Origin: Burkholderiales bacterium
GTDB taxonomy: Bacteria; Pseudomonadota; Gammaproteobacteria; Burkholderiales; Burkholderiaceae_E
Length of the DNA: 64,000 bases
Assembly (NCBI GenBank): GCA_026399835.1
Contig: JAPLQE010000055.1
Coordinates: 49,784-113,783, forward strand
Direction of reading: 5' to 3'
In this document: positions 9,991 through 19,279 of the stretch, piece after piece
How the letters are laid out: every line of letters begins with the position of its first letter
How positions within the stretch are numbered: position 1 is the stretch's first letter
Translations under genes and position numbers: made by a program
The notes under the pieces: model-generated
The model's input: only the letters and a program-made list of their open reading frames with translations
The model's database searches: none
What the model was told of the DNA's origin: nothing

Positions 9991-11331
9991 ATGACCCGAC
10001 CGCGTTCCCGCGCGGCGACCCTGCTGGCCTGTGCGGCCGGCCTGTCGCTCGCCGCCGTCCTCCCGCCTCCGGCGTTCGCCCAGGCGGGGCCGCCGCCACC
10101 CGCGGCGGCCCCGTCTGCCTCGACGACATTCTCGTCGGCGTCCGGGGCGGCTCCGGCATCGATCGTCCCGGCGGTCTTCACGCTCGAGCGCCTGATCGAG
10201 ATCGCGCGCACCCAGGGGCCGGCCTTCGCCGCCGTCCGCGCGCGCATCGTCGGCGCCGAGGCCGGGCTGCTGACGGCCGGCACTCGCCCGAACCCCGAGT
10301 TCGACCTGCAGGCCGGTCGGCAGTCCGCCTCGGGCGGCTCGGTGCCAGGTGCGACCGGCGGCTTCGGCGTGCTCCAGCCGATCGACCGTGCCTCCCTGCG
10401 CGAGGCGCGCCTCGGCGTCGCGACCACCTTCATCGAGGGCGCGCGCGCCGAGGCATCGGTGTTCGAACGCGACCGGGTCGCCGATCTGACGCTGCGCTAC
10501 CTGGACGTGCTGCGCCTTCAGTCCGCCGCGCGCCTGGCCGAAGAAGACCTGTCGATCGCCGAGCAGATCCGCAGCCGCGTGCAGGTCCGTGTCGGCACCG
10601 GCGAGGCTCCGCGGTTCGAGCTGATCCGCGCCGATGCCGAGCGCCTGAACGCGCAGCGCGCGGTGCAGGCTTCCGCCGCGCGCATCGACGTCGCCCGCGC
10701 CGAGCTGCGCCGGCTGGTCGGCGCAACGCTGCCGGCCGACTTCGCGGTCGTCGGCAGCATCGAGGACGCGGTGCCCATGCCGCCGACGCTGGAGTCGCTG
10801 CGGACCTCGCTGCGCGCGCGCCACCCCGAGCTCGCCGCCGCGCGCGCGGCGGTGCGCAACGCCGAGGCGCGGCTCGCGCTGGAGCGCGAGCGGGCGCGGC
10901 CGACCTTCGCGGTGCGTGCCGGCGTCGAGCGCGTGCCCGAGGTGACCGATGCCCGGATCGGGCTGGTGGTGCAGGTGCCGATCTTCGACCGGCGTCAGGG
11001 CCCGATCGCCGAGGCCACGGCCGACGCCGAGCGCAGCCGGCTCGAGCTCGCCGACCGCGAACTGCAGCTCGGCCAGGCGCTGGAAGTCGCCTGGCAGCGC
11101 TACCGCATCGCGCTCGGCCAGGTCGCCGCCTACGAGTCGGGGCTGCTGCGCGAGGCCCAGGCCGCGCTGCGGGTCGCGGAGGCCGCGTACCGCTTCGGCG
11201 AGCGCGGGATCCTCGACTACCTCGATGCACAACGCACGTTCCGGACGATCCGCAACGAACTCAACGCCACCCGATACGACCTGCGCGCCGCGCTCGTCGA
11301 GCTCGAGCGCCTGCGGGCCGAAAGCGAGTGA
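9991..11331 (+). CDS. czcC: TolC/CzcC-family outer-membrane efflux protein
   Basis: Outer-membrane channel of a tripartite metal efflux pump, 446 residues. The start at ATG 9991 gives a Sec signal peptide ending at about AFAQA (residues 28-32). It is followed by a Pro/Ala-rich linker and two OEP repeats with long coiled-coil helices. The C-terminal segment YRFGERGILDYLDAQRTFR is typical of CzcC/CusC-like proteins. The stop codon overlaps the czcB start by one base (TGATG), so translation is coupled. The metal specificity cannot be read from this subunit. Confidence 0.9.
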   Translation: MTRPRSRAATLLACAAGLSLAAVLPPPAFAQAGPPPPAAAPSASTTFSSASGAAPASIVPAVFTLERLIEIARTQGPAFAAVRARIVGAEAGLLTAGTRPNPEFDLQAGRQSASGGSVPGATGGFGVLQPIDRASLREARLGVATTFIEGARAEASVFERDRVADLTLRYLDVLRLQSAARLAEEDLSIAEQIRSRVQVRVGTGEAPRFELIRADAERLNAQRAVQASAARIDVARAELRRLVGATLPADFAVVGSIEDAVPMPPTLESLRTSLRARHPELAAARAAVRNAEARLALERERARPTFAVRAGVERVPEVTDARIGLVVQVPIFDRRQGPIAEATADAERSRLELADRELQLGQALEVAWQRYRIALGQVAAYESGLLREAQAALRVAEAAYRFGERGILDYLDAQRTFRTIRNELNATRYDLRAALVELERLRAESE

Positions 11332-12572
11332 TGACCATGACCGCCACGACTCTCCTCACGTTCCTCCGCGTCCCGTCCCGTCCGGGCGGCGCTCCTGCGC
11401 CTGCCCGGCAGGCCGTCCTGCTGGCGGGCCTGCTGCTCGCCGCCGCGCTCGCCGGCTGCGGCGACAAGCCGGCCGCGCAGGCCAGCGCCGCCGCCGCGGC
11501 CGCCAAGGCAGCTGCGCCGCCCGCCGATCCCAACCTGGTCGCGGCGCCCAAGGCGCTCGCCGATCGCCTCGAGGTGCAGCGCGTCGTGCGCCGCCCGGTG
11601 AGCGAGCCGCTGTCGGTCGTCGGGCGCATCGACTTCGACGAGCAGTCGGTCGCGCGAATCGGCGCGAGCGTCACCGGTCGCATCACCGACCTGGCCGGCG
11701 CGCTCGGGCAGACGGTGCGCGCGGGGCAGGTGCTCGCGCAGCTGCACAGCACCGAGCTCGGCGGCGCGCAGCTCGCCTACCTGAAGTCCAACGCGCAGCA
11801 GGATCTGGCCACCAAGGCGGTCGAGCGTGCCCGGCTGCTGCTGGCCGCCGACGTGATCGGCTCCGCCGAGCTGCAGCGCCGCGAGAACGAGCTGCAGGTC
11901 GCGGTCGTCGAGCGCCGCGCGGCGGCCGACCAGCTCCGCGTGATGGGCATGAAGCCCGATGCGATCGAGCAGACGATCCGTACCGGCTCCATCACCTCGA
12001 CCTCCTCGGTGGTCAGCACCGTCAACGGCGTGATCGTCGAGCGCAAGGTCAACAAGGGCCAGGTGGTGCAGCCCGCCGACTCGCTGTTCGTCGTCGCCGA
12101 CCTCTCGCGGGTCTGGGTGATCGCCCAGGTGCCCGAGTCGGAGATCGGGCGGGTGCGTCCTGGGCAGGCGGTGACCGTCGAGGTGACCAGCCAGCCCGAG
12201 CCGCTGCGCGGTCGCGTCGCCTGGGTCGCCGACACGGTGAACCCCGAGACCCGCACGGTCACCGTGCGCACCGAGGTCGACAACGCGAACCGCACGCTCA
12301 AGCCCGCGATGCTCGCCAACGTGAGCATCGAGCCGGCGGCGGTCGAGCGACTCGTCGTGCCGGCCGCGGCGGTGATCCGCGAGAACAACCTCGACCACGT
12401 CTTCGTGCGCACCGCCGACGGGCGCTTCCGCCTCACCCGCGTCACGCTCGCCGACGAGACCGGCGGCCTGCGCATCGTCGAGTCCGGCCTCAAGGGCGGC
12501 GAGGAGATCGTCGCCGAGGGCGGCTTCCACCTGAACAACGAGCGCAAGCGCGCCGAGCTGGAGGGGTCGTGA
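11331..12572 (+). CDS. czcB: CzcB-type periplasmic adaptor (membrane fusion) protein of RND metal efflux
   Basis: The 413-residue membrane fusion protein links the inner-membrane RND pump to the outer-membrane channel. The N-terminus (MTMTATTLL) runs into a hydrophobic stretch and a lipobox-like LAGC at about residues 38-41, then an Ala-rich linker. Barrel-sandwich and beta-barrel segments follow, with GQTVRAGQVLAQLHSTELG and VNKGQVVQPADSLFVVADLS. It overlaps czcC by 1 bp and czcA by 4 bp. No His-rich metal-chaperone N-terminal extension is seen. Confidence 0.9.
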   Translation: MTMTATTLLTFLRVPSRPGGAPAPARQAVLLAGLLLAAALAGCGDKPAAQASAAAAAAKAAAPPADPNLVAAPKALADRLEVQRVVRRPVSEPLSVVGRIDFDEQSVARIGASVTGRITDLAGALGQTVRAGQVLAQLHSTELGGAQLAYLKSNAQQDLATKAVERARLLLAADVIGSAELQRRENELQVAVVERRAAADQLRVMGMKPDAIEQTIRTGSITSTSSVVSTVNGVIVERKVNKGQVVQPADSLFVVADLSRVWVIAQVPESEIGRVRPGQAVTVEVTSQPEPLRGRVAWVADTVNPETRTVTVRTEVDNANRTLKPAMLANVSIEPAAVERLVVPAAAVIRENNLDHVFVRTADGRFRLTRVTLADETGGLRIVESGLKGGEEIVAEGGFHLNNERKRAELEGS

Positions 12573-15500
12573 TCGAGGCCCTCGTCCGCGGGGCGCTCGC
12601 GCAGCGCCTGATCGTCGTCGTCCTCTCGGTCGTCTTCCTCGCCTTCGGGCTGGACGCCGCGCGCAAGCTCTCGCTCGACGCCTTCCCCGACGTCACCAAC
12701 GTCCAGGTGCAGATCGCCACCGAGGCGCCCGGGCGCTCGCCGGAGGAGGTCGAGCGCTTCGCCACCGTGCCGATCGAGATCGGCATGACCGGCCTGCCCG
12801 GGCTGGTGGAGCTGCGCTCGCTCAATCGCGCCGGCCTGTCGCTGATCACGCTGGTCTTCACAGAGCAGACCGACGTGTTCTTCGCGCGGCAGCTGGTGAT
12901 GGAGCGGCTGCTCGAGATCACGCCGCGCCTGCCGCAGGGCATCGTGCCGGTGCTGGGTCCGGTCTCGACCGGTCTGGGCGAGGTCTACCAGTACACGCTC
13001 GAGCGCCCCGACGACGGCGACCGCGAGCTGACGGTCGAGGAGCTCACCGAGCGCCGCACCGTGCAGGACTGGGTGCTGCGTCCGCTGCTGCGCTCGATCC
13101 CCGGAGTGGCCGAGATCAACTCGCAGGGCGGCTACGAGAAGCAGTACCAGGTGCTCGTCTCGCCCGAGAAGCTGCGCTACTACGGCATCACGATCCAGCA
13201 GGTCTTCCAGGCGCTGGCCAGCAACAACGCGAACTCCGGCGGCGGCGTGCTGCCGCGCTTCGCCGAGCAGTACCTGATCCGCGGCATCGGCCTGGTGCAG
13301 GACGTCGGCGACATCGAGAGCATCGTGCTGCGCGAGTTCCAGGGCACGCCGGTGTTCATCCGCGACGTCGCCGAGGTCCGCCTGGGCACCGCGGTGCGGG
13401 TCGGCTCGGTCATCAAGAACGGCGTGACCGAGTCGGTCGGCGGCGTCGTGATGATGATCCGCGCGGGCAACGCGAAGGAGGTGGTCGCCCGCATCAAGGA
13501 ACGTGTCGAGGAGATCAACACCAAGAACATGCTGCCCGCCGGCCTGAAGGTCGTGCCGTACTACGACCGGTCCGAGCTCGTCGACTCCGCGCTCGCCACC
13601 GTCGTCAAGGTGCTGCTCGAGGGCGTGGTGCTGGTGGTGGTCGTGCTGCTGCTGTTTCTCGGCGACATCCGCTCCTCGCTGGTGGTGGTCGCCACGCTGG
13701 TGCTCACGCCGCTGCTGACCTTCCTCGCGATGAACCAGATCGGGCTGTCCGCCAACCTGATGTCGCTCGGTGGTCTGGCGATCGCCATCGGGCTGATGGT
13801 CGACGGCTCGGTGGTGGTGGTGGAGAACGCGTTCGCGCACCTGGCCCGCAGGGCGGGGTCGGGCGAGTCGCGGATCCGGATCATCTTCGATGCGGTGAAG
13901 GAGGTGGCCACGCCGGTGATCTTCGGCGTGGGCGTGATCATCCTGGTGTTCCTGCCGCTGATGACGCTGACCGGTATGGAGGGCAAGATGTTCGCGCCCC
14001 TGGCGTTCACCATCGCCATCGCGCTCGCCATCTCGCTGGTGCTGTCGCTGACGCTCACGCCGGTGCTGTCCTCGTACCTGCTGAAGGTCAAGCCGCCCAA
14101 GCCGCCCAAGGCGGCTAAGGGCGCCGTCGCAGGCACCGGCTCCGTGCCGCCGGCCGACGTTCACGGTGACGGACATGGCGCCGCGCACGACGAGGAGGCC
14201 CACGACACCTGGCTGATCCGGATGCTCAAGAAGCCGTACCTCGCGCTGCTGCGGCGTGCGGTGGCCAACGCGCGCACGACGATCCTGGCCTCGATGGTGG
14301 CGCTCGCCGCCTCGCTGTCGCTGCTGCCGCTGCTGGGCACCGCCTTCATCCCCGAGATGAAGGAGGGTTCGCTGGTGCCCGGCATCAACCGGGTGCCGAA
14401 CATCTCGCTGGAGGAGTCGATCCGGATGGAGATGGAGGCGATGCGCCTCGTGATGACCATCCCGGGCGTGAAGTCGGCGGTGTCGGGGCTCGGTCGCGGC
14501 GAGTCGCCGGCCGATCCGCAGGCGCAGAACGAGTCGACGCCGATCGTCTCGCTCGCGCCCCGCGACACCTGGCCCGCGGGCTGGACACAGGACACCATCG
14601 CCGACGAGATGAGGAAGAAGCTCGCGGTGCTGCCCGGCGTGCAGATCGTGATGGCGCAGCCCATCTCCGACCGGGTCGACGAGATGGTGACCGGGGTGCG
14701 TGCCGACATCGCGGTGAAGATCTTCGGCGACGACCTGCAGACGCTCAAGGCGACCGCCGACGAGATCGCTCGGGTGGCCGGCGCGATCCGCGGGGCCCAG
14801 GACCTGCGGGTCGAGCGGATCACCGGGCAGCAGTACCTGCAGATCTCGATCGACCGCCAGGCGATCGCGCGCGCGGGGCTGAACGTCAGCGACCTGCACG
14901 ACGTGATCGAGATGGCGATCGGCGGCAAGGTCGCCACCGAGATCTACGAGGGCGAGCGCCGCTTCTCGGCGGCGGTCCGTCTGCCCGAGGCCTATCGCGA
15001 CGACATCGAGGCGATCCGGACGCTGTCGGTCACCGGCCGCAACGGCGCGCAGATCCCGCTCGCCCGGCTGGCCAAGATCGAGGTCGCCGACGGCCCGGCG
15101 CAGATCAGCCGCGAGCTCGGGAAGCGCCGCGTGGTGGTCGGCATCAACGTCGCCGACCGCGACCTCGGCGGCTTCGTGGCCGAGCTGCAGGCGGCGATCG
15201 CACGGGAGGTGAAGCTGCCCGAGGGCTACCGGCTGGAGTGGGGCGGGCAGTTCCAGAACATGGAGCGCGCGCTCGGTCACCTGTCGGTGATCATCCCGAT
15301 CACCGTGGCGGCGATCTTCTTCCTGCTGTTCCTGCTGTTCCGCTCGGTGAAGACCGCGACGCTGATCATCCTGGTGCTGCCGTTCGCCTCGCTCGGCGGC
15401 ATCGTGGCGATGTTCGTCAGCGGCGAGTACCTGTCGGTGCCGGCCTCGGTCGGGTTCATCGCGCTCTGGGGCATCGCGGTGCTCAACGGCGTGGTGCTGG

Positions 15501-15775
15501 TCAGCTACATCCGCGACCTGCGGGCCCGCGGCATGACGGTCGCCGAGGCGGTCATCGAGGGCGCGAAGCTGCGCTTCAGGCCGGTGATGATGACTGCGAC
15601 CGTGGCCGCGCTCGCGCTGATCCCGTTCCTGTTCGCCACCGGCCCGGGCTCGGAGGTGCAGCGTCCGCTGGCGATCGTGGTGATCGGCGGGCTGATCAGC
15701 TGCACGCTGCTCACGCTCGTGGTGCTGCCGGCGATCTACCGCTGGTTCGATGACGTGCGCGTGGAGGAGGCATGA
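12569..15775 (+). CDS. czcA: CzcA/CusA-family heavy-metal RND efflux pump
   Basis: Proton-driven inner-membrane exporter of 1,068 residues, starting at GTG 12569 inside the czcB stop (GTGA overlap). It has twelve transmembrane segments in two halves, each followed by a large periplasmic domain. The conserved transmembrane-4 motif reads AIGLMVDGSVVVVEN, as in heavy-metal (HME) RND pumps. Between residues about 510 and 550 the central cytoplasmic loop carries an inserted Lys/Pro- then His/Asp/Glu-rich stretch (HGDGHGAAHDEEAHD). The substrate ion is not fixed by these motifs; divalent cations such as Co, Zn, Cd or Ni are likely by family. Confidence 0.92.
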   Translation: MIEALVRGALAQRLIVVVLSVVFLAFGLDAARKLSLDAFPDVTNVQVQIATEAPGRSPEEVERFATVPIEIGMTGLPGLVELRSLNRAGLSLITLVFTEQTDVFFARQLVMERLLEITPRLPQGIVPVLGPVSTGLGEVYQYTLERPDDGDRELTVEELTERRTVQDWVLRPLLRSIPGVAEINSQGGYEKQYQVLVSPEKLRYYGITIQQVFQALASNNANSGGGVLPRFAEQYLIRGIGLVQDVGDIESIVLREFQGTPVFIRDVAEVRLGTAVRVGSVIKNGVTESVGGVVMMIRAGNAKEVVARIKERVEEINTKNMLPAGLKVVPYYDRSELVDSALATVVKVLLEGVVLVVVVLLLFLGDIRSSLVVVATLVLTPLLTFLAMNQIGLSANLMSLGGLAIAIGLMVDGSVVVVENAFAHLARRAGSGESRIRIIFDAVKEVATPVIFGVGVIILVFLPLMTLTGMEGKMFAPLAFTIAIALAISLVLSLTLTPVLSSYLLKVKPPKPPKAAKGAVAGTGSVPPADVHGDGHGAAHDEEAHDTWLIRMLKKPYLALLRRAVANARTTILASMVALAASLSLLPLLGTAFIPEMKEGSLVPGINRVPNISLEESIRMEMEAMRLVMTIPGVKSAVSGLGRGESPADPQAQNESTPIVSLAPRDTWPAGWTQDTIADEMRKKLAVLPGVQIVMAQPISDRVDEMVTGVRADIAVKIFGDDLQTLKATADEIARVAGAIRGAQDLRVERITGQQYLQISIDRQAIARAGLNVSDLHDVIEMAIGGKVATEIYEGERRFSAAVRLPEAYRDDIEAIRTLSVTGRNGAQIPLARLAKIEVADGPAQISRELGKRRVVVGINVADRDLGGFVAELQAAIAREVKLPEGYRLEWGGQFQNMERALGHLSVIIPITVAAIFFLLFLLFRSVKTATLIILVLPFASLGGIVAMFVSGEYLSVPASVGFIALWGIAVLNGVVLVSYIRDLRARGMTVAEAVIEGAKLRFRPVMMTATVAALALIPFLFATGPGSEVQRPLAIVVIGGLISCTLLTLVVLPAIYRWFDDVRVEEA

Positions 15776-15818
15776 CCATGATGACCATGACCGACGGACG
15801 GCCCGGGGAGGGCATGCG

Positions 15819-16145
15819 ATGAAGGAGATCAAGGCGGTGATCGGGACCCGGGCGCTGGCGTCGCTGCACGCCTCGCTGCGCGCGACGCCCGGCTTCCCGG
15901 GCATGACCGTGTCGAAGGCCGAGCGCTATGGTCGTGCGGTCGGAGGGGACGGCCTGCCGCACACGATCCGCGAGGAGCTGACCGATCATGTCGCGCGCTT
16001 CCGGGTCGAGATGGTCGTGCCCGACGAGGCCGCCGGCGCGCTCTACGACGCGGTGGTCGCCTGTCTGTCGAGCGGCGCGCCGGGCGACGGCGTGGTGTGG
16101 ATCACCGAGGTCGAGCGCGCGTCGTTCGTGCACAAGACTCGCTAG
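15819..16145 (+). CDS. PII-like protein associated with metal efflux (PII-NG type)
   Basis: The 108-residue protein starts at ATG 15819 behind GGGGAGGG. It has the size and beta-alpha-beta layout of PII signal proteins (MKEIKAVIGTRAL at the start, FRVEMVVPDEAAGALYDAVV in the middle, a GDGVVWITEVERA-type end). The T-loop lacks the Tyr51 uridylylation site and the GRQKGHTE motif seen in the true PII at 48587. PII homologues at the end of czc-type operons are known as the PII-NG group. A role in sensing metals or nucleotides to tune the pump is inferred. It is part of the czcCBA transcript. Confidence 0.8.
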   Translation: MKEIKAVIGTRALASLHASLRATPGFPGMTVSKAERYGRAVGGDGLPHTIREELTDHVARFRVEMVVPDEAAGALYDAVVACLSSGAPGDGVVWITEVERASFVHKTR

Positions 16146-16180
16146 CCGGCCGGTCCCCGTTCCGGCGGCGCCCGGTCTCG

Positions 16181-17251
16181 TCAGAGCACCCGGCCGTACC
16201 AGGCGACCGACAGGCCGGCGCCGAGGAGCGCGAGCAGCGCCGCGCCTGCGGCGAAGAGGGCGCCGACCTCGAGTTCCTTCTTCTCCATGACGAAGCGGCT
16301 GCTCATCGACTGGTAGATGCGCTTGAGCTCGGCCGCACTGTCGGCGAGGAAGTATTCGCCGCGGGTCAGGTCGGCGACCGTCTTCAGGCCCGTCTCGTCG
16401 AGCGACACCCGCATCGACCAGCCGTCGGTGCGCAGCACCTCGCCCTTGGCCGTGCCGATGCCCACCGTGTAGATCCGCACGCCGCGCTCGGCCGCGAGCC
16501 GGGCCGCGGCCACCGGATCGGGGCCGGTGGTCGACTGCCCGTCCGACAGCAGCACGATCACCGCCGATTCGAACGAGCCGGCGGGCACCGGCTCGAAGGG
16601 CTTGTCCTGGGCCGCACCCGGGGCCAGGCCGCCGGGGCCGGCGCGCGCGGCATCGCGGCGCTGCTCGCGATTGCCGTCGGCGCCGGCCTCGCGGCGCCCG
16701 ACCATCCGCAGGTCGATGCCCGTCCCGGGGAAGATCGTGGCCAGCGAGACCACGATCGCGCTGCCGATGGCGGTGCCGCGCTGCGGCTGGAGCCGCTCGA
16801 TCGCCTGCGCGACATCCTCGCGGTGCTCGGTCGGCGGCTGCACCAGGGAGGCTGTACCGGCGAAGGTTACGATGCCGATCCGGGTGCTGCGCGGCTGCGC
16901 ATCGACGAAGGCGCGGGCGGCGGCCTGCGAGGCGGCCAGCCGCGTCGGCTTGACGTCGGTGGCGCGCATGCTGCCGGAGACGTCGATCGCGAGGATCACC
17001 GTCTCGTGCTGCGCAGGCAGCGTGACCACCGCGGCCGGACGGCCCACCGCCAGCAGCAGCAGCGCGATCGCCAGCAGGAACAGCGCGGGCGGCAGGTGCC
17101 GCCACGCGCCCCGGCCGGGCCCGGCCGACAGCGACAGCCCGCCGAACGTGGTGCGCGCCGCGCCCCGCCGCCGCGTCCAAGCGACGTAGGCGGCGGCCAG
17201 CAGCGGCACCGCGACCAGCGCCCAGAGCATCTGCGGCCAGACGAAGGTCAT
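16181..17251 (-). CDS. von Willebrand factor A domain membrane protein (BatA-like)
   Basis: The 356-residue protein starts at ATG 17251 and overlaps the DUF58 stop by 4 bp. Two N-terminal transmembrane segments lie at about residues 7-25 and 55-70. They precede a VWA domain with an intact MIDAS motif D90-x-S92-x-S94 in AIDVSGSM, and a last transmembrane segment lies near the C-terminus. An Arg/Ala-rich insert of about 40 residues interrupts the VWA domain after the third strand. Such proteins work with MoxR ATPases, probably in envelope stress or chaperone-like assembly. The partner BatB/TPR proteins seen elsewhere are missing here. Confidence 0.87.
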   Translation of the reverse strand: MTFVWPQMLWALVAVPLLAAAYVAWTRRRGAARTTFGGLSLSAGPGRGAWRHLPPALFLLAIALLLLAVGRPAAVVTLPAQHETVILAIDVSGSMRATDVKPTRLAASQAAARAFVDAQPRSTRIGIVTFAGTASLVQPPTEHREDVAQAIERLQPQRGTAIGSAIVVSLATIFPGTGIDLRMVGRREAGADGNREQRRDAARAGPGGLAPGAAQDKPFEPVPAGSFESAVIVLLSDGQSTTGPDPVAAARLAAERGVRIYTVGIGTAKGEVLRTDGWSMRVSLDETGLKTVADLTRGEYFLADSAAELKRIYQSMSSRFVMEKKELEVGALFAAGAALLALLGAGLSVAWYGRVL

Positions 17252-18198
17252 CGCGGCCTCCCCATGGCCGACAGGTGCGAGGGCAGGGCGCCGCCCGACA
17301 GCCGGCTGCGCTGCTTGCGCAGGTCCGCGAAGCGCATGATCGCGCCAGCCAGCGGGTCGGCGGTGGACACCTCGAGCGTGTCGACCCCGGCCTGCGCGAA
17401 CGAGCGGCGCAGCGAGGCCTCGCGCCGCGCGGCGGCCTCGGCGAAGCGCCGCCGGAACGCGCGGTCGTGGGTGTCGACGAAGAGCTGCTCGCCGGTCTCG
17501 GCATCCTGCATCGTCACCAGGCCCAGGTCCGGCAGGCTCGACTCGAGCGGGTCGTGGACGCGGATCGCGACCACCTCGTGGCGCTGCGCGAGGCGTGCGA
17601 GCGGGCGCTCCCAGCCGGGCTCGCTGATGAAGTCGGAGATCACGAAGACCAGGGAGCGGCGCTTGACCGCCTCGGCTCCCGCGCCCAGCAGCGTGCCGAG
17701 CTCGGTGCCGCGGGCTGCGAGCGGCACGCCCTCGGGCCGCTGCTCGATCCGCGACAGGATGTGCAGCAGGTGGCGGCGGCCGGTGCGCGCCGGGATCACC
17801 GTGTCGACGCGGTCGCCGTAGACCATCGCGCCGACGGCGTTGCCGTGACGGCTCAGCAGGCGCGCCACCACGCCGACGAAGTCGGTCGCCACCATCCGCT
17901 TGGTCCGCTCGCCCGAGCCGAAGCCGACCGAGCCGCTCAGGTCGACCAGGAACCAGGCCGACACCTCGCGGTCCTCGTGGTATTCGCGCACGTACGGCGT
18001 CTGCAGCCGCGCGGTGACGTTCCAGTCGATGCGCCGCACGTCGTCGTGGAACTGGTACTCGCGCAGGTCGGCGAGGTCCAGCCCGAAGCCGCGGAAGAGC
18101 GTCCGGTAGTCGCCGTGCAGCTGGCCGTCGAGCCGACGGATCACCGTCCACTCGAGCCGGCGCAGCAGCGCCTCAGGGTCGCGGGTCGATGTCGACAT
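17248..18198 (-). CDS. DUF58 domain protein, MoxR-associated
   Basis: The 316-residue protein starts at ATG 18198, which overlaps the end of the MoxR gene by 26 bp. The DUF58 signature is clear: LREYQFHDDVRRIDWNVTAR at residues 45-64, then a VWA-like strand with DLSGSVGFGSG at about 86-96. No membrane segment is evident. The middle gene of the MoxR-DUF58-VWA operon is thought to be a soluble adaptor or substrate of the ATPase; the exact role is unknown. Confidence 0.88.
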   Translation of the reverse strand: MSTSTRDPEALLRRLEWTVIRRLDGQLHGDYRTLFRGFGLDLADLREYQFHDDVRRIDWNVTARLQTPYVREYHEDREVSAWFLVDLSGSVGFGSGERTKRMVATDFVGVVARLLSRHGNAVGAMVYGDRVDTVIPARTGRRHLLHILSRIEQRPEGVPLAARGTELGTLLGAGAEAVKRRSLVFVISDFISEPGWERPLARLAQRHEVVAIRVHDPLESSLPDLGLVTMQDAETGEQLFVDTHDRAFRRRFAEAAARREASLRRSFAQAGVDTLEVSTADPLAGAIMRFADLRKQRSRLSGGALPSHLSAMGRPR

Positions 18199-19189
18199 GG
18201 GTCTGCAGCGGACGGGCCGGCTGGGGCACGGCCTGCATGATGCGCTGGACGATCCGGTCGGCAGACAGGCCCTCGGCGAGCGCCTCGTACGACAGCACCA
18301 GCCGGTGGCGCAGCACGTCGGGGGCGATGTCGGCGACGTCCTCGGGCAGCGCGTAGCGGCGCCCGCGCAGGAAGGCGAGCGCGCGCGCGCCCTCGACCAG
18401 CGAGATCGACGCACGCGGGCTCGCGCCGTAGGTGAGGAACTTGCCGAGATCGCCGAGCCCGTGGCGGGCCGGGTCGCGCGTGGCGGACACCAGCTTGACC
18501 GCGTACTGCATCAGCGACGGATCGACGTAGCCGCGCCGGCATTCGCGCTGCAGCACGCTCAGCTGCTCGGTGCTGGCCACCGAGGACACCGACACCGGCG
18601 CGCCGGTGACGCGCTCGACGATCACGAACTCCTCGTCCTCGCTCGGGTAGCCGACCAGCACCTTCATCATGAATCGGTCGACCTGGGCCTCGGGCAGCGG
18701 GTAAGTGCCCTCGGTCTCGATCGGGTTCTGCGTCGCCATGACCAGGAACGGGTCCGGCACCCGGTGGGTCTCGCCGGCGATCGTCACCTGGCGCTCCTGC
18801 ATGACCTCGAGCAGCGCGCTCTGGACCTTCGCCGGCGCGCGGTTGATCTCGTCGGCAAGCAGCAGGTTGGTGAAGACCGGTCCGAGCGAAGTGCTGAACT
18901 CGCCGGTCTTCTGGCTGTAGATGCGGGTGCCGACCAGGTCCGAGGGCACCAGGTCGGGCGTGAACTGGATGCGCTTGAACTGGCCGCGGATCGTCGTGGC
19001 CAGCGTCTTCACCGTCAGCGTCTTGGCGAGTCCCGGCACGCCCTCGACCAGCAGATGGCCCTGGGCGAGGATCGCCACCAGCACCCGTTCGAGGAAGTGG
19101 TCCTGGCCGACGACGACCTTCTTCACCTCGAAGAGGATGCGCTCCATGAGCGCGGAGACCTCGTTGCCGTTGGTCGGGGTGTCGTTCAT
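18173..19189 (-). CDS. MoxR family AAA+ ATPase
   Basis: The 338-residue AAA+ ATPase has Walker A GVPGLAKT at residues 50-57, Walker B LLLADE at about 109-114, and the family signature ATQNPIETEGTYPLPEAQVD. It starts at ATG 19187-19189. MoxR proteins are chaperone-like ATPases that act with VWA proteins on envelope or metal-cofactor proteins. It is the first gene of a three-gene operon, with DUF58 and VWA genes overlapping downstream, and 90 bp separate it from the protease gene upstream on the same strand. Confidence 0.93.
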   Translation of the reverse strand: MNDTPTNGNEVSALMERILFEVKKVVVGQDHFLERVLVAILAQGHLLVEGVPGLAKTLTVKTLATTIRGQFKRIQFTPDLVPSDLVGTRIYSQKTGEFSTSLGPVFTNLLLADEINRAPAKVQSALLEVMQERQVTIAGETHRVPDPFLVMATQNPIETEGTYPLPEAQVDRFMMKVLVGYPSEDEEFVIVERVTGAPVSVSSVASTEQLSVLQRECRRGYVDPSLMQYAVKLVSATRDPARHGLGDLGKFLTYGASPRASISLVEGARALAFLRGRRYALPEDVADIAPDVLRHRLVLSYEALAEGLSADRIVQRIMQAVPQPARPLQTHVDIDPRP

Positions 19190-19279
19190 GGGCAGGGCCT
19201 CGGGGTGGCGGGGTCGGACGGAAGGAGGAGCGGGCGGGGGGGCTGCGGGCGACGGTGCTGTAGGCGACGGTGCTGCCGC

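Noticed and set aside
11777..15904. 1,375-codon minus-strand open frame opposite czcBA
   Set aside because: Product is His/Asp/Arg-rich without domains; the plus strand encodes a complete RND pump. It is a composition artefact.
17252..18151. Upstream extension of the VWA gene
   Set aside because: It is an out-of-frame reading of the DUF58 gene; the VWA start at 17251 overlaps the DUF58 stop in the usual ATGA fashion.
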